Shown: positions 50,255 to 59,441 of the stretch, one piece after another
Numbering within the stretch: the stretch's first letter is position 1
Layout: each line of letters begins with the position of its first letter
Assembly (NCBI GenBank): GCA_017549805.1
Contig: JAFYNJ010000010.1
Location: 92,437 to 156,436 of the forward strand
Reading direction: 5' to 3'
Length of the DNA stretch: 64,000 bases
From: Bacteroidales bacterium
GTDB taxonomy: Bacteria; Bacteroidota; Bacteroidia; Bacteroidales; F082
Notes under the pieces: model-generated
What the model saw: the letters and a program-made list of their open reading frames with translations, nothing else
The model's database searches: none
What the model was told of the DNA's origin: nothing
Program-made: the position numbers and the translations under genes

Positions 50255-51742
50255 TTATTGAATAATAACTCGTTTAGTGAATTGGTTTTCTTTTTGTTGG
50301 ATGAGGACGGTATAGATGCCGCTGCGGAAGCCATGGGTGGGGATGGCGAAGGCCTGGGAATTGCCATGGGTTGAATAGACCAATCGTCCCGTCATGTCAT
50401 AGAGTTGAACAACAGCCTCTCCTGCCTCAGCAAACCGGATGTTAACCCGATCCTTGGCGGGATTGGGGAACACCTCTACCCTGCCGGTCTCAGTGATTTC
50501 CTCGCTATCCCAGGTGCCACAGGCGGAGTTGATCTCGGCATCCAAATAGGCGAAGCGGGCATCCAGCCAGTCGCTCATATAGTCGAGCTGGCTTTCGTCC
50601 ACGGTAAACTCCGGCCAAGCCTCATGCTCACGCTCATAGGCGCCTTTTGCCACCAAAGTATCGTATTGAACTCGGACAAGTTCCATGATATGCTCACGGT
50701 TCAAGACTGTTTCCCTCAAGGCGTTGTAACGGGCCTGAGTCGTAGCCACAAAGCCATTCGTGCTGCAGTCGCTCAACAAGCGATCGTAGAAGCCATTGGT
50801 CATGAAGCCCGTGGCATCGTTGGTCTGGCTGCCGTCGGTATCCAACCCCCAGATGGCATCGAGATCCCAAGGCATGTACAAATACTCGCTTGACTTCTTG
50901 TAACGCGCCACGAAGAGGTTGCGGCCCATGTTGTCCATGGCCTTCAGCACATTGATGAACAGGAAATAATCGATGGCATTGAAGGCATCGAACATGGTGC
51001 TGTATTGCGAATAGAAAGCATTGTCGGTGGCATTCATCACGAAATTGGTGAAGCTGTACAGACCACTCCAGTCAATCACAGTATCGCTCTCGTTCGGATA
51101 AACCCATTCGTAATTGTCCCAAGTATCCAAGGTATTGTCATAGTCCGGCAAAGTGTCGAAAGTCGGGGCTCCGGGACCGTTCCCCTTGAAGAGCACACCT
51201 CGGAGGTTGCCATTGTATTTCCTCAATCCCAGCTGCTTGCGGTCCATGCGTTCGGTAAGCGCATACACGCCCACATACGCACCATTGACATATAGGTCCA
51301 CATATTCCATGCGGATGCCCGGTAAAGCATCGGGTTCGTTCTCTTGATAAGGCAACCGGTACATCTCCATCCAAAGCTCGTTGGCCACCTTGTCGCGAAG
51401 ACGCAACGGCTGCGCCCACATGGCTTCCAGGTTCCAGTCGTCATCGCTACGCAGGCCCAGGAAAGTGGTGTCGATCATCGCGGCTCCCGTCTCATCAGCC
51501 CACAGTTCCACTCGGTACGACTTCTTTTCGTACTGCTGTGATGACGTACCCCTGATCTTGAAGCCCGCATGCATCACAATCACGGTGCCATTGTGGTCGT
51601 CCACGGTAATGGTGCCATGCACGGCAGGGGTGTTCACAATGGGGCCATCCGTAACGATGGTCACGGTGGGCATGGTTGATTGTGCCAAGATCGCCCCAGC
51701 CAAACTCAGAACAATTATCAAACAAATAAAAACTCTTTTCAT
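50255..51742 (-). CDS. CotH-kinase family protein with T9SS sorting domain
   Basis: A 495-residue exported protein (signal peptide from VFICLIIVLSLAGAILAQ). The middle is a CotH-like kinase domain (KIRGTSSQQYEKKSYRVEL, YALTERMDRKQLG, WDLDAIWGLD). The C-terminus (GRVEVFPNPAKDRVNI to VIIQ) is a type A type IX secretion signal. The protein is therefore probably secreted to the cell surface; the phosphorylated target is unknown. The start at 51742 begins the signal peptide. Confidence 0.88.
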   Translation of the reverse strand: MKRVFICLIIVLSLAGAILAQSTMPTVTIVTDGPIVNTPAVHGTITVDDHNGTVIVMHAGFKIRGTSSQQYEKKSYRVELWADETGAAMIDTTFLGLRSDDDWNLEAMWAQPLRLRDKVANELWMEMYRLPYQENEPDALPGIRMEYVDLYVNGAYVGVYALTERMDRKQLGLRKYNGNLRGVLFKGNGPGAPTFDTLPDYDNTLDTWDNYEWVYPNESDTVIDWSGLYSFTNFVMNATDNAFYSQYSTMFDAFNAIDYFLFINVLKAMDNMGRNLFVARYKKSSEYLYMPWDLDAIWGLDTDGSQTNDATGFMTNGFYDRLLSDCSTNGFVATTQARYNALRETVLNREHIMELVRVQYDTLVAKGAYEREHEAWPEFTVDESQLDYMSDWLDARFAYLDAEINSACGTWDSEEITETGRVEVFPNPAKDRVNIRFAEAGEAVVQLYDMTGRLVYSTHGNSQAFAIPTHGFRSGIYTVLIQQKENQFTKRVIIQ

Positions 51743-51746
51743 ATTC

Positions 51747-51781
51747 TTTCTTCTTTCTTCTTTCTTCTGTCTTCTCCCTCT
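51747..51781. repeat. Heptameric tandem repeat (TTTCTTC)
   Basis: TTTCTTC three times, then TGTCTTC and TCCCTCT; unit of 7 nt, immediately upstream of the CotH start and touching the relA stop. Confidence 0.85.
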
Positions 51782-53988
51782 CATTCATCTATGCGTACCA
51801 CTTCCAAAATGCCTTCAATGGCACGAATACGGTCCATCAATTGTTCAAGAGATTCAATATCAGCTATTTGTAAAACAACTTTTCCTTCAAAAAAGCCTTC
51901 CTTGTCGGTGTTGAACATCACGTTCTTCATATCCACCTGCATATCTTCCGAAACCACCTTCGTAATCTTCCCGAGCAGTCCGTGGAGGTTGTTGCCGTAA
52001 ATCCTGATGGTGGCTTGCGAAACGCCGTTCTCAATGCCGTTCCACTTCACCTTGATGATGCGGTAGCCGTAACGCTCCTGCAAGCTCTTGGCATTGGGGC
52101 AATTCACACGATGGATAGTGATGTTGCCCTCGTTGGTCACGAAGCCGAACACACGGTCGCCAGGGATGGGGTTGCAGCACTTGGCCAGCTTGTAGTTCAC
52201 GTTCTTGATGTCCTCACCGATCGACAGGCATTCGTCGTTCTCGTAGCTTGTCTCTTTCTTGTTCGTCTCAACAATCTCCTGCTCCACCTTCCCCACTTTC
52301 ACGCCCTTCTTCTCAAACTCCTCATCGAGGAAGTGCTTGATGGCTTGGATATCGATTTTCTCAGTGGCGATCTTATGGTAGAGCTGCAAGGAGTTCTCCA
52401 ACTTGAATTCCTTCACCAGGATCTCGATCGTATCTTCCGTGGTGGGGATCTTCCAGTTCTTCAAGCGACGGTGCAACAAGCCTTTGCCCAACTCCGACTC
52501 CTTCAGCTCCTGTTCTTTCAGGAAACGGCGGATCTTGTTACGCGACTTCTCGGTGGCCACCCAATTCAGCCAGTCGGCATTGGGCGACTGCTTCTTGTTG
52601 GTAATAATCTCCACCCTGTCGCCATTGCTGAGCACCTGCCGGATGGGCACCACGCGACCATTGATTTTGGCACCATTGCATGTCTCGCCCACACGCGTAT
52701 GGATTTCGTAGGCAAAGTCGAGCACGGTAGAGCCTTGAGGTAGCTGTTTCAAATCGCCTTCAGGCGTGAAAATGAAGATCTTGTCAGACTTATAGTTCTT
52801 CTTATAGGAGTTCTCGAGCGACACCAGCTCGGGGTTCTCAAGCACTTGCCTAACCCCGACAAGCCAATCCTCCGAGCTCTGTTTGTCACCTTTATAAAGA
52901 TAGTGCGCCGCTTGTCCCATCTCAGCAACCTCGTCCATCCTTGTCGTACGGATCTGGACTTCGAAAAACACCTTTTCGTCGAATTTCACGGTGGCATGCA
53001 GCGACTCATAACCTGAGGCCTTGGGCTTGGTGATCCAGTCGCGCATCCTTTCCGGCACAGGCTCATAGAGGTTGGTAATGTCGGCATAGACGCACCAGCA
53101 ATACTCGATCTCATCCTTGGGAGCGCAGTCGATGATGACACGGGCGGCCAATAGGTCGTAAACCTTCTCGAAAGGCACGTTTTGGGCTTTCATCTTGGCA
53201 TAAATGGAAGGAATGGACTTGACACGCCATTTGATGCTATAGGTAAACTTGTACTTCCCATTCCTGACTTCTGAATCCATGCGGTTTCTAATGGGGGCAA
53301 GGAAACGCTCCGCGATATGCCTGTGGCTTTCCTCGGTGGCCTCGATCTTGGCCTTGATCTCCTGAAACACCTCCGGATTCTCGAACAACATCAGCTTCTC
53401 CTCAAGCTCCGCCTTGATCTTGTAAAGTCCAAGGCGATGCACAATTGGGATGTAGATGTATTTGATCTCGTGAAAATACTTCCCAAGACGGTCGGCGTCG
53501 ATATCCTGTTGATTGCGCACATCATACACGCGATGGGCCACTTTCAACAAAACCGAACGCATATCCTCCGCCAAGGAGAGAAAGAGGTCGCGGAAGTTAT
53601 CGGAGTTGTAGGCCACCCTCTCGGTCTGAAGCGCCGAGATTTTGTCGAATCCCCTCAAAACAGTGGCTATTCGCTTGCCGAAGCGCTCCTCAAGATAGTC
53701 TATGTCAACCTGTTCCTTGTAGGTGATGCCATGCAGAAACGCCGCCACCACCGACATATAGCCCAAGCCCACCTCCAGCACGGCAATACGGGCCAATTCG
53801 ATGAGGTGGAACATATAGGCTTTGCCCGAGACCATGTACTTGCCGTCATACTTCTCCAAACTGAATTGATAGGCATCCTCAACGACCTGAAGTTTTTGAG
53901 GATCATACACATTGGGCCGAATATCCTCCAGCATCGCCTCGTAGGCCTGCTGAATCAGTTCCCGTTCTTCCTTACTGTAAGTGGACAT
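51781..53988 (-). CDS. relA: RelA/SpoT-family (p)ppGpp synthetase with degenerate hydrolase
   Basis: A 735-residue protein in RelA layout: HD-like region (to about 190), synthetase domain (about 230-370; DWITKPKASGYESLHATV, FFEVQIRTTRMDEVAEMGQA), TGS (about 405-465; IFTPEGDLKQLPQGSTVLDF), helical and zinc-finger-type linker (ANC-type CCNPIPGDRVFGF near 615) and ACT domain at the C-terminus. The HD motif of the hydrolase is LHGITY, not LHD, so hydrolysis is probably lost. It makes the stringent-response alarmone. Heptad repeats flank both ends. Confidence 0.92.
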   Translation of the reverse strand: MSTYSKEERELIQQAYEAMLEDIRPNVYDPQKLQVVEDAYQFSLEKYDGKYMVSGKAYMFHLIELARIAVLEVGLGYMSVVAAFLHGITYKEQVDIDYLEERFGKRIATVLRGFDKISALQTERVAYNSDNFRDLFLSLAEDMRSVLLKVAHRVYDVRNQQDIDADRLGKYFHEIKYIYIPIVHRLGLYKIKAELEEKLMLFENPEVFQEIKAKIEATEESHRHIAERFLAPIRNRMDSEVRNGKYKFTYSIKWRVKSIPSIYAKMKAQNVPFEKVYDLLAARVIIDCAPKDEIEYCWCVYADITNLYEPVPERMRDWITKPKASGYESLHATVKFDEKVFFEVQIRTTRMDEVAEMGQAAHYLYKGDKQSSEDWLVGVRQVLENPELVSLENSYKKNYKSDKIFIFTPEGDLKQLPQGSTVLDFAYEIHTRVGETCNGAKINGRVVPIRQVLSNGDRVEIITNKKQSPNADWLNWVATEKSRNKIRRFLKEQELKESELGKGLLHRRLKNWKIPTTEDTIEILVKEFKLENSLQLYHKIATEKIDIQAIKHFLDEEFEKKGVKVGKVEQEIVETNKKETSYENDECLSIGEDIKNVNYKLAKCCNPIPGDRVFGFVTNEGNITIHRVNCPNAKSLQERYGYRIIKVKWNGIENGVSQATIRIYGNNLHGLLGKITKVVSEDMQVDMKNVMFNTDKEGFFEGKVVLQIADIESLEQLMDRIRAIEGILEVVRIDE

Positions 53989-54003
53989 GTTTTTTCAGTT
54001 TTT

Positions 54004-54033
54004 CCGTTCTCCGTTCTCCGTTTTCCGTTTTCC
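54004..54033. repeat. Heptameric tandem repeat (CCGTTCT/CCGTTTT)
   Basis: CCGTTCT, CCGTTCT, CCGTTTT, CCGTTTT, then CC; upstream of relA and next to the clpS stop. Confidence 0.85.
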
Positions 54034-54035
54034 AC

Positions 54036-54308
54036 TTATTGGATGCTGACATACAGCTGGCGGTTCAGCATGGCGTCATAGTAAGGCTTCAATTCATCGA
54101 AGGTACCGTGCTTGATGGCACATTTTCCCTTGTAATGGGTGATCCAGGCGCAGGTCTCGGCCTGTTCGTAGGTGTGGTCGCAGACCTCCACCAGAGATTG
54201 TATCACATATTCGAATGTATTGTGGTCGTCGTTATGCAGCAACAAGCTTTTTTCTTCTTCAATCAACTCTTCCGTCATTACATCGACGGCTTCCTGTTCC
54301 TTATTCAT
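54036..54308 (-). CDS. clpS: ATP-dependent Clp protease adaptor ClpS
   Basis: A 90-residue ClpS: SLLLHNDDHNTFEYVIQSL (the D-N-D-D-type N-end-rule pocket), then TYEQAETCAWITHYKGKCA and GTFDELKPYYDAMLNRQL. It delivers N-degron substrates to ClpAP. The start at 54308 fits the family; the longer frame lacks a family match upstream. Confidence 0.92.
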   Translation of the reverse strand: MNKEQEAVDVMTEELIEEEKSLLLHNDDHNTFEYVIQSLVEVCDHTYEQAETCAWITHYKGKCAIKHGTFDELKPYYDAMLNRQLYVSIQ

Positions 54309-54352
54309 CTCAACAAATAATAAATCGTGGTAAAGATACAACTATTTTTTAC

Positions 54353-54360
54353 TATCTTTG
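54353..54360 (+). promoter_or_regulatory. -7 box of flippase gene
   Basis: TATCTTTG, 17 bp before the start codon at 54378; divergent from clpS. Confidence 0.6.
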
Positions 54361-54377
54361 CCATTTAAAACAAAAAA

Positions 54378-55865
54378 ATGCAGAACCGCTTCGTCAAGAA
54401 TATCATCTTCCTGCTATTTCTCAACCTCTTGGTGAAGCCTTTCTGGATATTGGGCATCGACCGTGAGGTGCAGAACATGCTCGGCGACGCGCTTTATGGC
54501 CAATACCTCTCCATTTTCAACTTCTCCTACCTTTTCTATATCCTGCTCGACCTCGGCATCACCAACTTCAACAGCCGCAACATCGCTTGCGACAACAAGA
54601 TGCTTTCGAAACACTTTGCCGGGTTGAGCGAGATGAAACTGCTCCTCGGCTTGCTCTATGCCGTGGTCATCTTCGTGGTGGGCTATCTCAGCGGATTCCG
54701 TGAAGGTTTCCAGCTGAAGATGCTGTTTTGGTGCGGCTTGAACCAGATCCTGCTGTCGTTCGTGCTATTCCTCCGGTCCAACATGCAAGGGCTCCTGCTC
54801 TTCAAGGCCGATAGCTTCCTCTCGGTGTTCGACCGTGTGCTCTCCATCTTGCTAATGGGCTTCATCCTATGGTCGGGATGGTTCCCGCTCGACCGTTTCA
54901 ATGTGGTGTGGTTCTTGCAAGTGCAGACACTGGCTTACATCTGCACCATCGCCATGGCCTTGTATCTCGTGCTGAAACACGTCGATCATCTCCATTTCAA
55001 TATCAACTTCAGGTTTATCAAGGAGATCTTGAAGCAAAGCCTTCCTTTCGCCCTCCTCGTGCTCCTGATGAGCGTTTACAGCCGCATCGAGCCGTTCCTG
55101 TTGGAGCGCATGCTCGACGACGGAGGCGTGCAAGCGGGCATCTATAGCCGCTCCTACCGTCTTTTCGACGCAGGCAACAACATCTCCAACCTCTTTGCCA
55201 TCATGCTTCTGCCCATGTTTGCCAATGCCATCTCGCAGAAGACCGACTTGCGCGACCTGACCAAGACCTCGTTCAACACCATGGTAGCCTTGACGGGCAT
55301 CGTGATGGTGATGTGCATTTTCTACCGACAAGAGATCATGACGCTGATGTACCATCCCGAGAGCAATGAGACTGACGCCGCCTACCTGCTGCGCATGGAG
55401 CAATACGCCAGGGTCTTCCCCATCCTCATGGGCAGCTTCTTCTGCCTCTCCACGACCTACGTCTTTGGCACCCTGCTCACGGCCAATGGCAGCTTGAAAC
55501 AACTCAACATCGTGGCCGCTTCGGGCGTTGCCGTCAACATCCTGCTCAACCTCCTCGTCATCCCCAGGTTCCAGTCAGTAGGCGCCGCTTGCACCAGTCT
55601 CAGCGTACAGTTTCTCACCGCTTTCGCCCAGTATATCATCTCCGAAAAAATCTTCAAGCTGAAGCTGGGAGCAGGCTATTGGTTCCATTTGCTGCTCTTC
55701 CTGGGCAGCATCGTCCTGTGCACCTGGTTGACCAAGATGCTGCACCTGAGCTGGTATTACGCATTCGCCATAGGGTTTGTCATCAATGTTGGATTGATCT
55801 TCCTCACCAAGTTGCTCAGCCTAAAAGAAATCGTCGCCCTTGTCCTGCCTGTCGAAAAAAGATGA
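54378..55865 (+). CDS. Polysaccharide flippase, Wzx/MATE-like
   Basis: A 495-residue protein with 12-14 predicted helices of the MVF/Wzx type (RNIACDNKMLSKHFAGLSEM, LLSFVLFLRSNMQGLLLF, ASGVAVNILLNLLVIPRF). It probably flips lipid-linked repeat units across the inner membrane, and starts a polysaccharide locus with two Wzz-like proteins and a Wzy-like polymerase or ligase. Confidence 0.85.
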   Translation: MQNRFVKNIIFLLFLNLLVKPFWILGIDREVQNMLGDALYGQYLSIFNFSYLFYILLDLGITNFNSRNIACDNKMLSKHFAGLSEMKLLLGLLYAVVIFVVGYLSGFREGFQLKMLFWCGLNQILLSFVLFLRSNMQGLLLFKADSFLSVFDRVLSILLMGFILWSGWFPLDRFNVVWFLQVQTLAYICTIAMALYLVLKHVDHLHFNINFRFIKEILKQSLPFALLVLLMSVYSRIEPFLLERMLDDGGVQAGIYSRSYRLFDAGNNISNLFAIMLLPMFANAISQKTDLRDLTKTSFNTMVALTGIVMVMCIFYRQEIMTLMYHPESNETDAAYLLRMEQYARVFPILMGSFFCLSTTYVFGTLLTANGSLKQLNIVAASGVAVNILLNLLVIPRFQSVGAACTSLSVQFLTAFAQYIISEKIFKLKLGAGYWFHLLLFLGSIVLCTWLTKMLHLSWYYAFAIGFVINVGLIFLTKLLSLKEIVALVLPVEKR

Positions 55866-55883
55866 ACCAAGTGCGTTTTTTTA

Positions 55884-55913
55884 TTGCCCGTTCAATGATT
55901 TTTTGTATTTTTG
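55884..55913 (+). promoter_or_regulatory. Promoter of the Wzz/Wzy genes
   Basis: TTG at 55884-55886, 19-bp spacer, TATTTTTG at 55906-55913. Ideal spacing. Confidence 0.7.
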
Positions 55914-55940
55914 GCATCTTATTCGAAAATTGGTATTGAT

Positions 55941-57008
55941 ATGAATGATAACCAAAAGGATACTTCTTTTAGCTCCAAATACTTATGTAGGCTTTTGGTG
56001 GAATATAGAAAAAGCGTCCTGATCATTTTAATTGCTGCTGCGCTGCTTGCCGTTTTGTTCAGCTCCCCACTCTTCATCACACCGCTCTACAAATCCACGG
56101 CAATCCTCTATCCTACTTCGAGCAACTCCATTTCGAAAGTATTGATCAGCACGACTTTCCAATCCAACAACGATATCATGAATTTCGGCGAGAGCGAGCA
56201 AACCGAACAAATGCTTCAGGTGCTCAACTCCAACAGAATTCGTGACAAAGTCATGGAGCGCTATCATTTGATGGAGCATTACGGCATCAAGCCGGATTCA
56301 AGATACCCCTACACCAAGCTCAACAGGCTGTATGACAGCCGCATCAAGTTCCGCAGAACGGAATACAATGCCGTAAAAATCACTGTTTTGGACTCGGATG
56401 CAGAACTGGCCGCCACCATGGCCAACGACATTGCCGAACTATTCGACACGACCATGAACGCCATGCAAAAGGAAGTGGCCGTCAAGGCTTTCAAGCTGGT
56501 GGAGACCGAATACAACAGCCTGTGCGCCGAGATGGCCGCCTTGGAAGACTCGCTCAACACCCTTCGCAAACTTGGCGTCTTTGACTACGAAGCCCAAGCG
56601 GAGATGCTGAGCCAGCAGCTGGCCGTGGAATTGGGAAAAAGCAACACCCAAGGTGTGAAGAACATCCAAAACCAACTCGACATATTGGCGGAATACGGCG
56701 GTGCCTATTACGCCATCAGCGAGAAGTTGGATCACGACCGACTCCAGCTGTCTTTGGTCAAGACCAAATATGAGGAAGCCAAGGTGGACGCCACCGAGGA
56801 CATCCCCCACAAGTTTGTTGTCACCTCCGCTTTCAAGGCGGAACACAAGTCCTACCCCATCCGTTGGATCATTGTGACCGTCACTGTTGTTGCCACATTC
56901 CTTCTTTTGCTGCTGCTTTTGGCCGTTTTCGACCGATACGGCAGCTTTTTTCGGAGAAAGGCCGCCGGTGCCCAAGAAAAAACCCAGGAAACCCAAAACG
57001 ACCAATGA
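55941..57008 (+). CDS. Wzz-like chain-length determinant, copy 1
   Basis: A 355-residue protein with two terminal membrane helices (about residues 29-51 and 302-325) and a long periplasmic coiled-coil region, the Wzz/PCP layout. LITPLYKSTAILYP after TM1 is the usual opening of the periplasmic domain. It controls the chain length of a surface polysaccharide. The start at 55941 (MNDNQ) is preferred over 55911. Confidence 0.88.
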   Translation: MNDNQKDTSFSSKYLCRLLVEYRKSVLIILIAAALLAVLFSSPLFITPLYKSTAILYPTSSNSISKVLISTTFQSNNDIMNFGESEQTEQMLQVLNSNRIRDKVMERYHLMEHYGIKPDSRYPYTKLNRLYDSRIKFRRTEYNAVKITVLDSDAELAATMANDIAELFDTTMNAMQKEVAVKAFKLVETEYNSLCAEMAALEDSLNTLRKLGVFDYEAQAEMLSQQLAVELGKSNTQGVKNIQNQLDILAEYGGAYYAISEKLDHDRLQLSLVKTKYEEAKVDATEDIPHKFVVTSAFKAEHKSYPIRWIIVTVTVVATFLLLLLLLAVFDRYGSFFRRKAAGAQEKTQETQNDQ

Positions 57009-57072
57009 AAACAAGGAAGTCGCAAACAACTCACTGAAAAGCACACCCAAGGAAGAAATAAAACTAAATATC

Positions 57073-58008
57073 ATGGATAACAACTTCAACAATCTCTCAC
57101 TCGTCCAACTGATTTTCAAATGGAAATGGCACATCCTCATCATCACGTTGGTGGCAGCCCTCTGCGGAGCCATTTTCTCGAGCTCGAAATTCATCACGCC
57201 GCTGTACAAGTCGGAAGCCATCGCCTATCCGGCCAACATCAGTCCCTATTCCGATGAAAGCGAGACGGAACAGATGCTCCAGATCATCAATTCCCAGTCC
57301 ATCGTCGATTCCATCATCGAGAAATACGACCTCTGGACCGACTACAAGATCGACCGCAACTACCAGTATGCCAAGACCTACATGATGCTGGAATACCACG
57401 ACAAGATCAAGATCTCGAAGACACCCTACGAAGCCGTCTCCATCGTAGTCAATGACAAGGATCCCTTCGTGGCATGCAACATCGCCAAGGACATCCTCAA
57501 GTTCTATGACAAGAAAGTCGCCCAGCTGCACCGCGACAAAGTTGCGGAAGTGGTGAACATGTATGCTCGCCAACTCGAGATGAAGCAACAGGACATCGAC
57601 AACCTGAAGCAGCAACTGGCCAATCTGGGAACCAACTACGGCATGGCCAACTATGTGGGACAAAGCCGTGAAATCACCAGGGCTTATCTCAGCGGTTCCA
57701 CAAGAGCCAACGAACTCATGCAAAACCTGGAGCAATACGGCCCCGAAGCCATCGACTTGGAGAACAAGATCATCGCCGAAGCCACCACATACGTCGATGT
57801 CAAATTGGACTACGAACAAAACCTGAGATTCTACTACTCGGACCTCACCTATTCCAACATCGTTACGGAGCCCTATCCCGCCGACAAGAAGTCGTATCCC
57901 GTCAGGTGGGTAGTCGTGGCACTTTGCGGACTTGGCGCGTTTTTACTTACCATCCTCGTCCTTTTCATCATCGAAAACAGAAAGAGATTCGTTCCTGCTG
58001 AAAAATGA
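57073..58008 (+). CDS. Wzz-like chain-length determinant, copy 2
   Basis: A 311-residue protein of the same layout as copy 1: TM1 near residue 20, FITPLYKSEAIAYPANISPY, a coiled-coil periplasmic region, TM2 near 280. It is 64 bp after copy 1 and is clearly a paralogue. Start at 57073 is chosen since the longer frame reads opposite the copy 1 tail. Possibly a hetero-oligomer with copy 1. Confidence 0.88.
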   Translation: MDNNFNNLSLVQLIFKWKWHILIITLVAALCGAIFSSSKFITPLYKSEAIAYPANISPYSDESETEQMLQIINSQSIVDSIIEKYDLWTDYKIDRNYQYAKTYMMLEYHDKIKISKTPYEAVSIVVNDKDPFVACNIAKDILKFYDKKVAQLHRDKVAEVVNMYARQLEMKQQDIDNLKQQLANLGTNYGMANYVGQSREITRAYLSGSTRANELMQNLEQYGPEAIDLENKIIAEATTYVDVKLDYEQNLRFYYSDLTYSNIVTEPYPADKKSYPVRWVVVALCGLGAFLLTILVLFIIENRKRFVPAEK

Positions 58009-59441
58009 GCAAGAAGGCTAAAATAGGATGGCTCTACATTATTGCGGCAATCTTCGTCGCAGTGGCATTGTATCTGCTGGTCAACAAGAACAACTACCTG
58101 TTCTTTGCCGTTCCAGTGGTATTGGGCGTCCTGTTGCTTTATATCTTCTCACTCGACAAAGTGATGATGCTCATCAGCTTCTCGGTACCGCTATCCATTG
58201 TACTGGAAGAACTGGAGCAACTGGCTGTGTCGTTGCCCGCAGAGCCCTTGTTGGCAGGTGTGCTCATCCTATTCATCGCCAAACTGCTGTACGAAGGAAA
58301 ATATGACCAAAACATTGCCCGACACCCGGTATCGATAGTCATATACTGCATGTTCATCTGGATGATTGTCACCACTATCACCAGTGAGATGCCGGTGGTA
58401 TCCATCAAGTTCTTTGTATCCAGGCTTTGGTTCATTGTCCCTTCCTTCTTCTTCTGCGCGCTGGTATTCAAGAAGCCCAAAAACATCGACTGGTTTATCT
58501 GGCTTTATATGGCCAGCCTTTGCATCGTGGTGATTTATACCACCATCAACCACGCAAAATACGGTTTCGACAACGATTCCGCCCACTGGGTCATGTCGCC
58601 ATTCTACAACGACCACACCGCCTACGGCGCGGCTTTGGCCATCTATCTGATCTATGCCATCACCTACGCACTACTCCCAGGCATCAAGACCTCACGCAGA
58701 ATCGTCATCTTGGGCGTGGTCGCCCTGTTGAGCCTCGCCATGGTACTTTCCAGCTGCCGTGCCGCCTGGGTCAGCTTGGCCGCAGCCCTTGCCGTACTGA
58801 TCTGCGTCTTGTTGAGAATCAAGTTCCGGTGGATCTTCACCACCGTGGTCATTCTCACGGGACTCTTCTTCGCTTTCCAGCATCAGATCATCGATGCGTT
58901 GGAGCATAACAGCCAAGATGCCTCCGGCGACGTTGTTGAGAACATCCAATCCATTACCAACATCTCAACCGACGCCTCCAACCTGGAGCGCATCAACCGT
59001 TGGCAATCCGCTTTCCGCTTGTTTGCCGAACGGCCCGTATTTGGCTGGGGTCCGGGAACCTACCAATTCGTCTATGCCCCCTACCAGATGTCGAAGGAGA
59101 AGACCATCATCAGCACCAATGCCGGCGACAAGGGTAATGCCCATAGCGAATACATCGGTCCTTTGTCCGAGCAAGGCTTTATCGGTTCCCTCTTGGTGTT
59201 CATCTTGGTGATTACGGTCGTCTATACGGGTTTGAAAGCTTACCGCAGGGCAAAAAACAAGAAAGCCAAGGTGCTCGTTCTTGGAGCCACCCTGGCCTTC
59301 TTCAGTTATTTTGTCCATGGTTTCCTGAACAACTTCCTCGACACCGACAAGCTGGCTGTTCCCGTTTGGAGTTGCGCCGCGCTTATCGTGGTCATTGACC
59401 TGTATTACGCAGACCAGGAAGAATTCAAGGAAATCATTTGA
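58005..59441 (+). CDS. O-antigen ligase/polymerase (Wzy_C) family protein
   Basis: A 478-residue protein with about 12 helices. The Wzy_C/O-antigen ligase periplasmic loop is RINRWQSAFRLFAERPVFG with WGPGTYQFVY, and AHSEYIGPLSEQGFIG carries the conserved His. It either polymerises repeat units or ligates them to a lipid anchor. It overlaps the Wzz-2 gene by 4 bp (ATGA). Confidence 0.88.
   Translation: MSKKAKIGWLYIIAAIFVAVALYLLVNKNNYLFFAVPVVLGVLLLYIFSLDKVMMLISFSVPLSIVLEELEQLAVSLPAEPLLAGVLILFIAKLLYEGKYDQNIARHPVSIVIYCMFIWMIVTTITSEMPVVSIKFFVSRLWFIVPSFFFCALVFKKPKNIDWFIWLYMASLCIVVIYTTINHAKYGFDNDSAHWVMSPFYNDHTAYGAALAIYLIYAITYALLPGIKTSRRIVILGVVALLSLAMVLSSCRAAWVSLAAALAVLICVLLRIKFRWIFTTVVILTGLFFAFQHQIIDALEHNSQDASGDVVENIQSITNISTDASNLERINRWQSAFRLFAERPVFGWGPGTYQFVYAPYQMSKEKTIISTNAGDKGNAHSEYIGPLSEQGFIGSLLVFILVITVVYTGLKAYRRAKNKKAKVLVLGATLAFFSYFVHGFLNNFLDTDKLAVPVWSCAALIVVIDLYYADQEEFKEII

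Noticed and set aside
51982-52743. 253-codon frame opposite relA
   Set aside because: Antisense shadow; relA motifs are intact.
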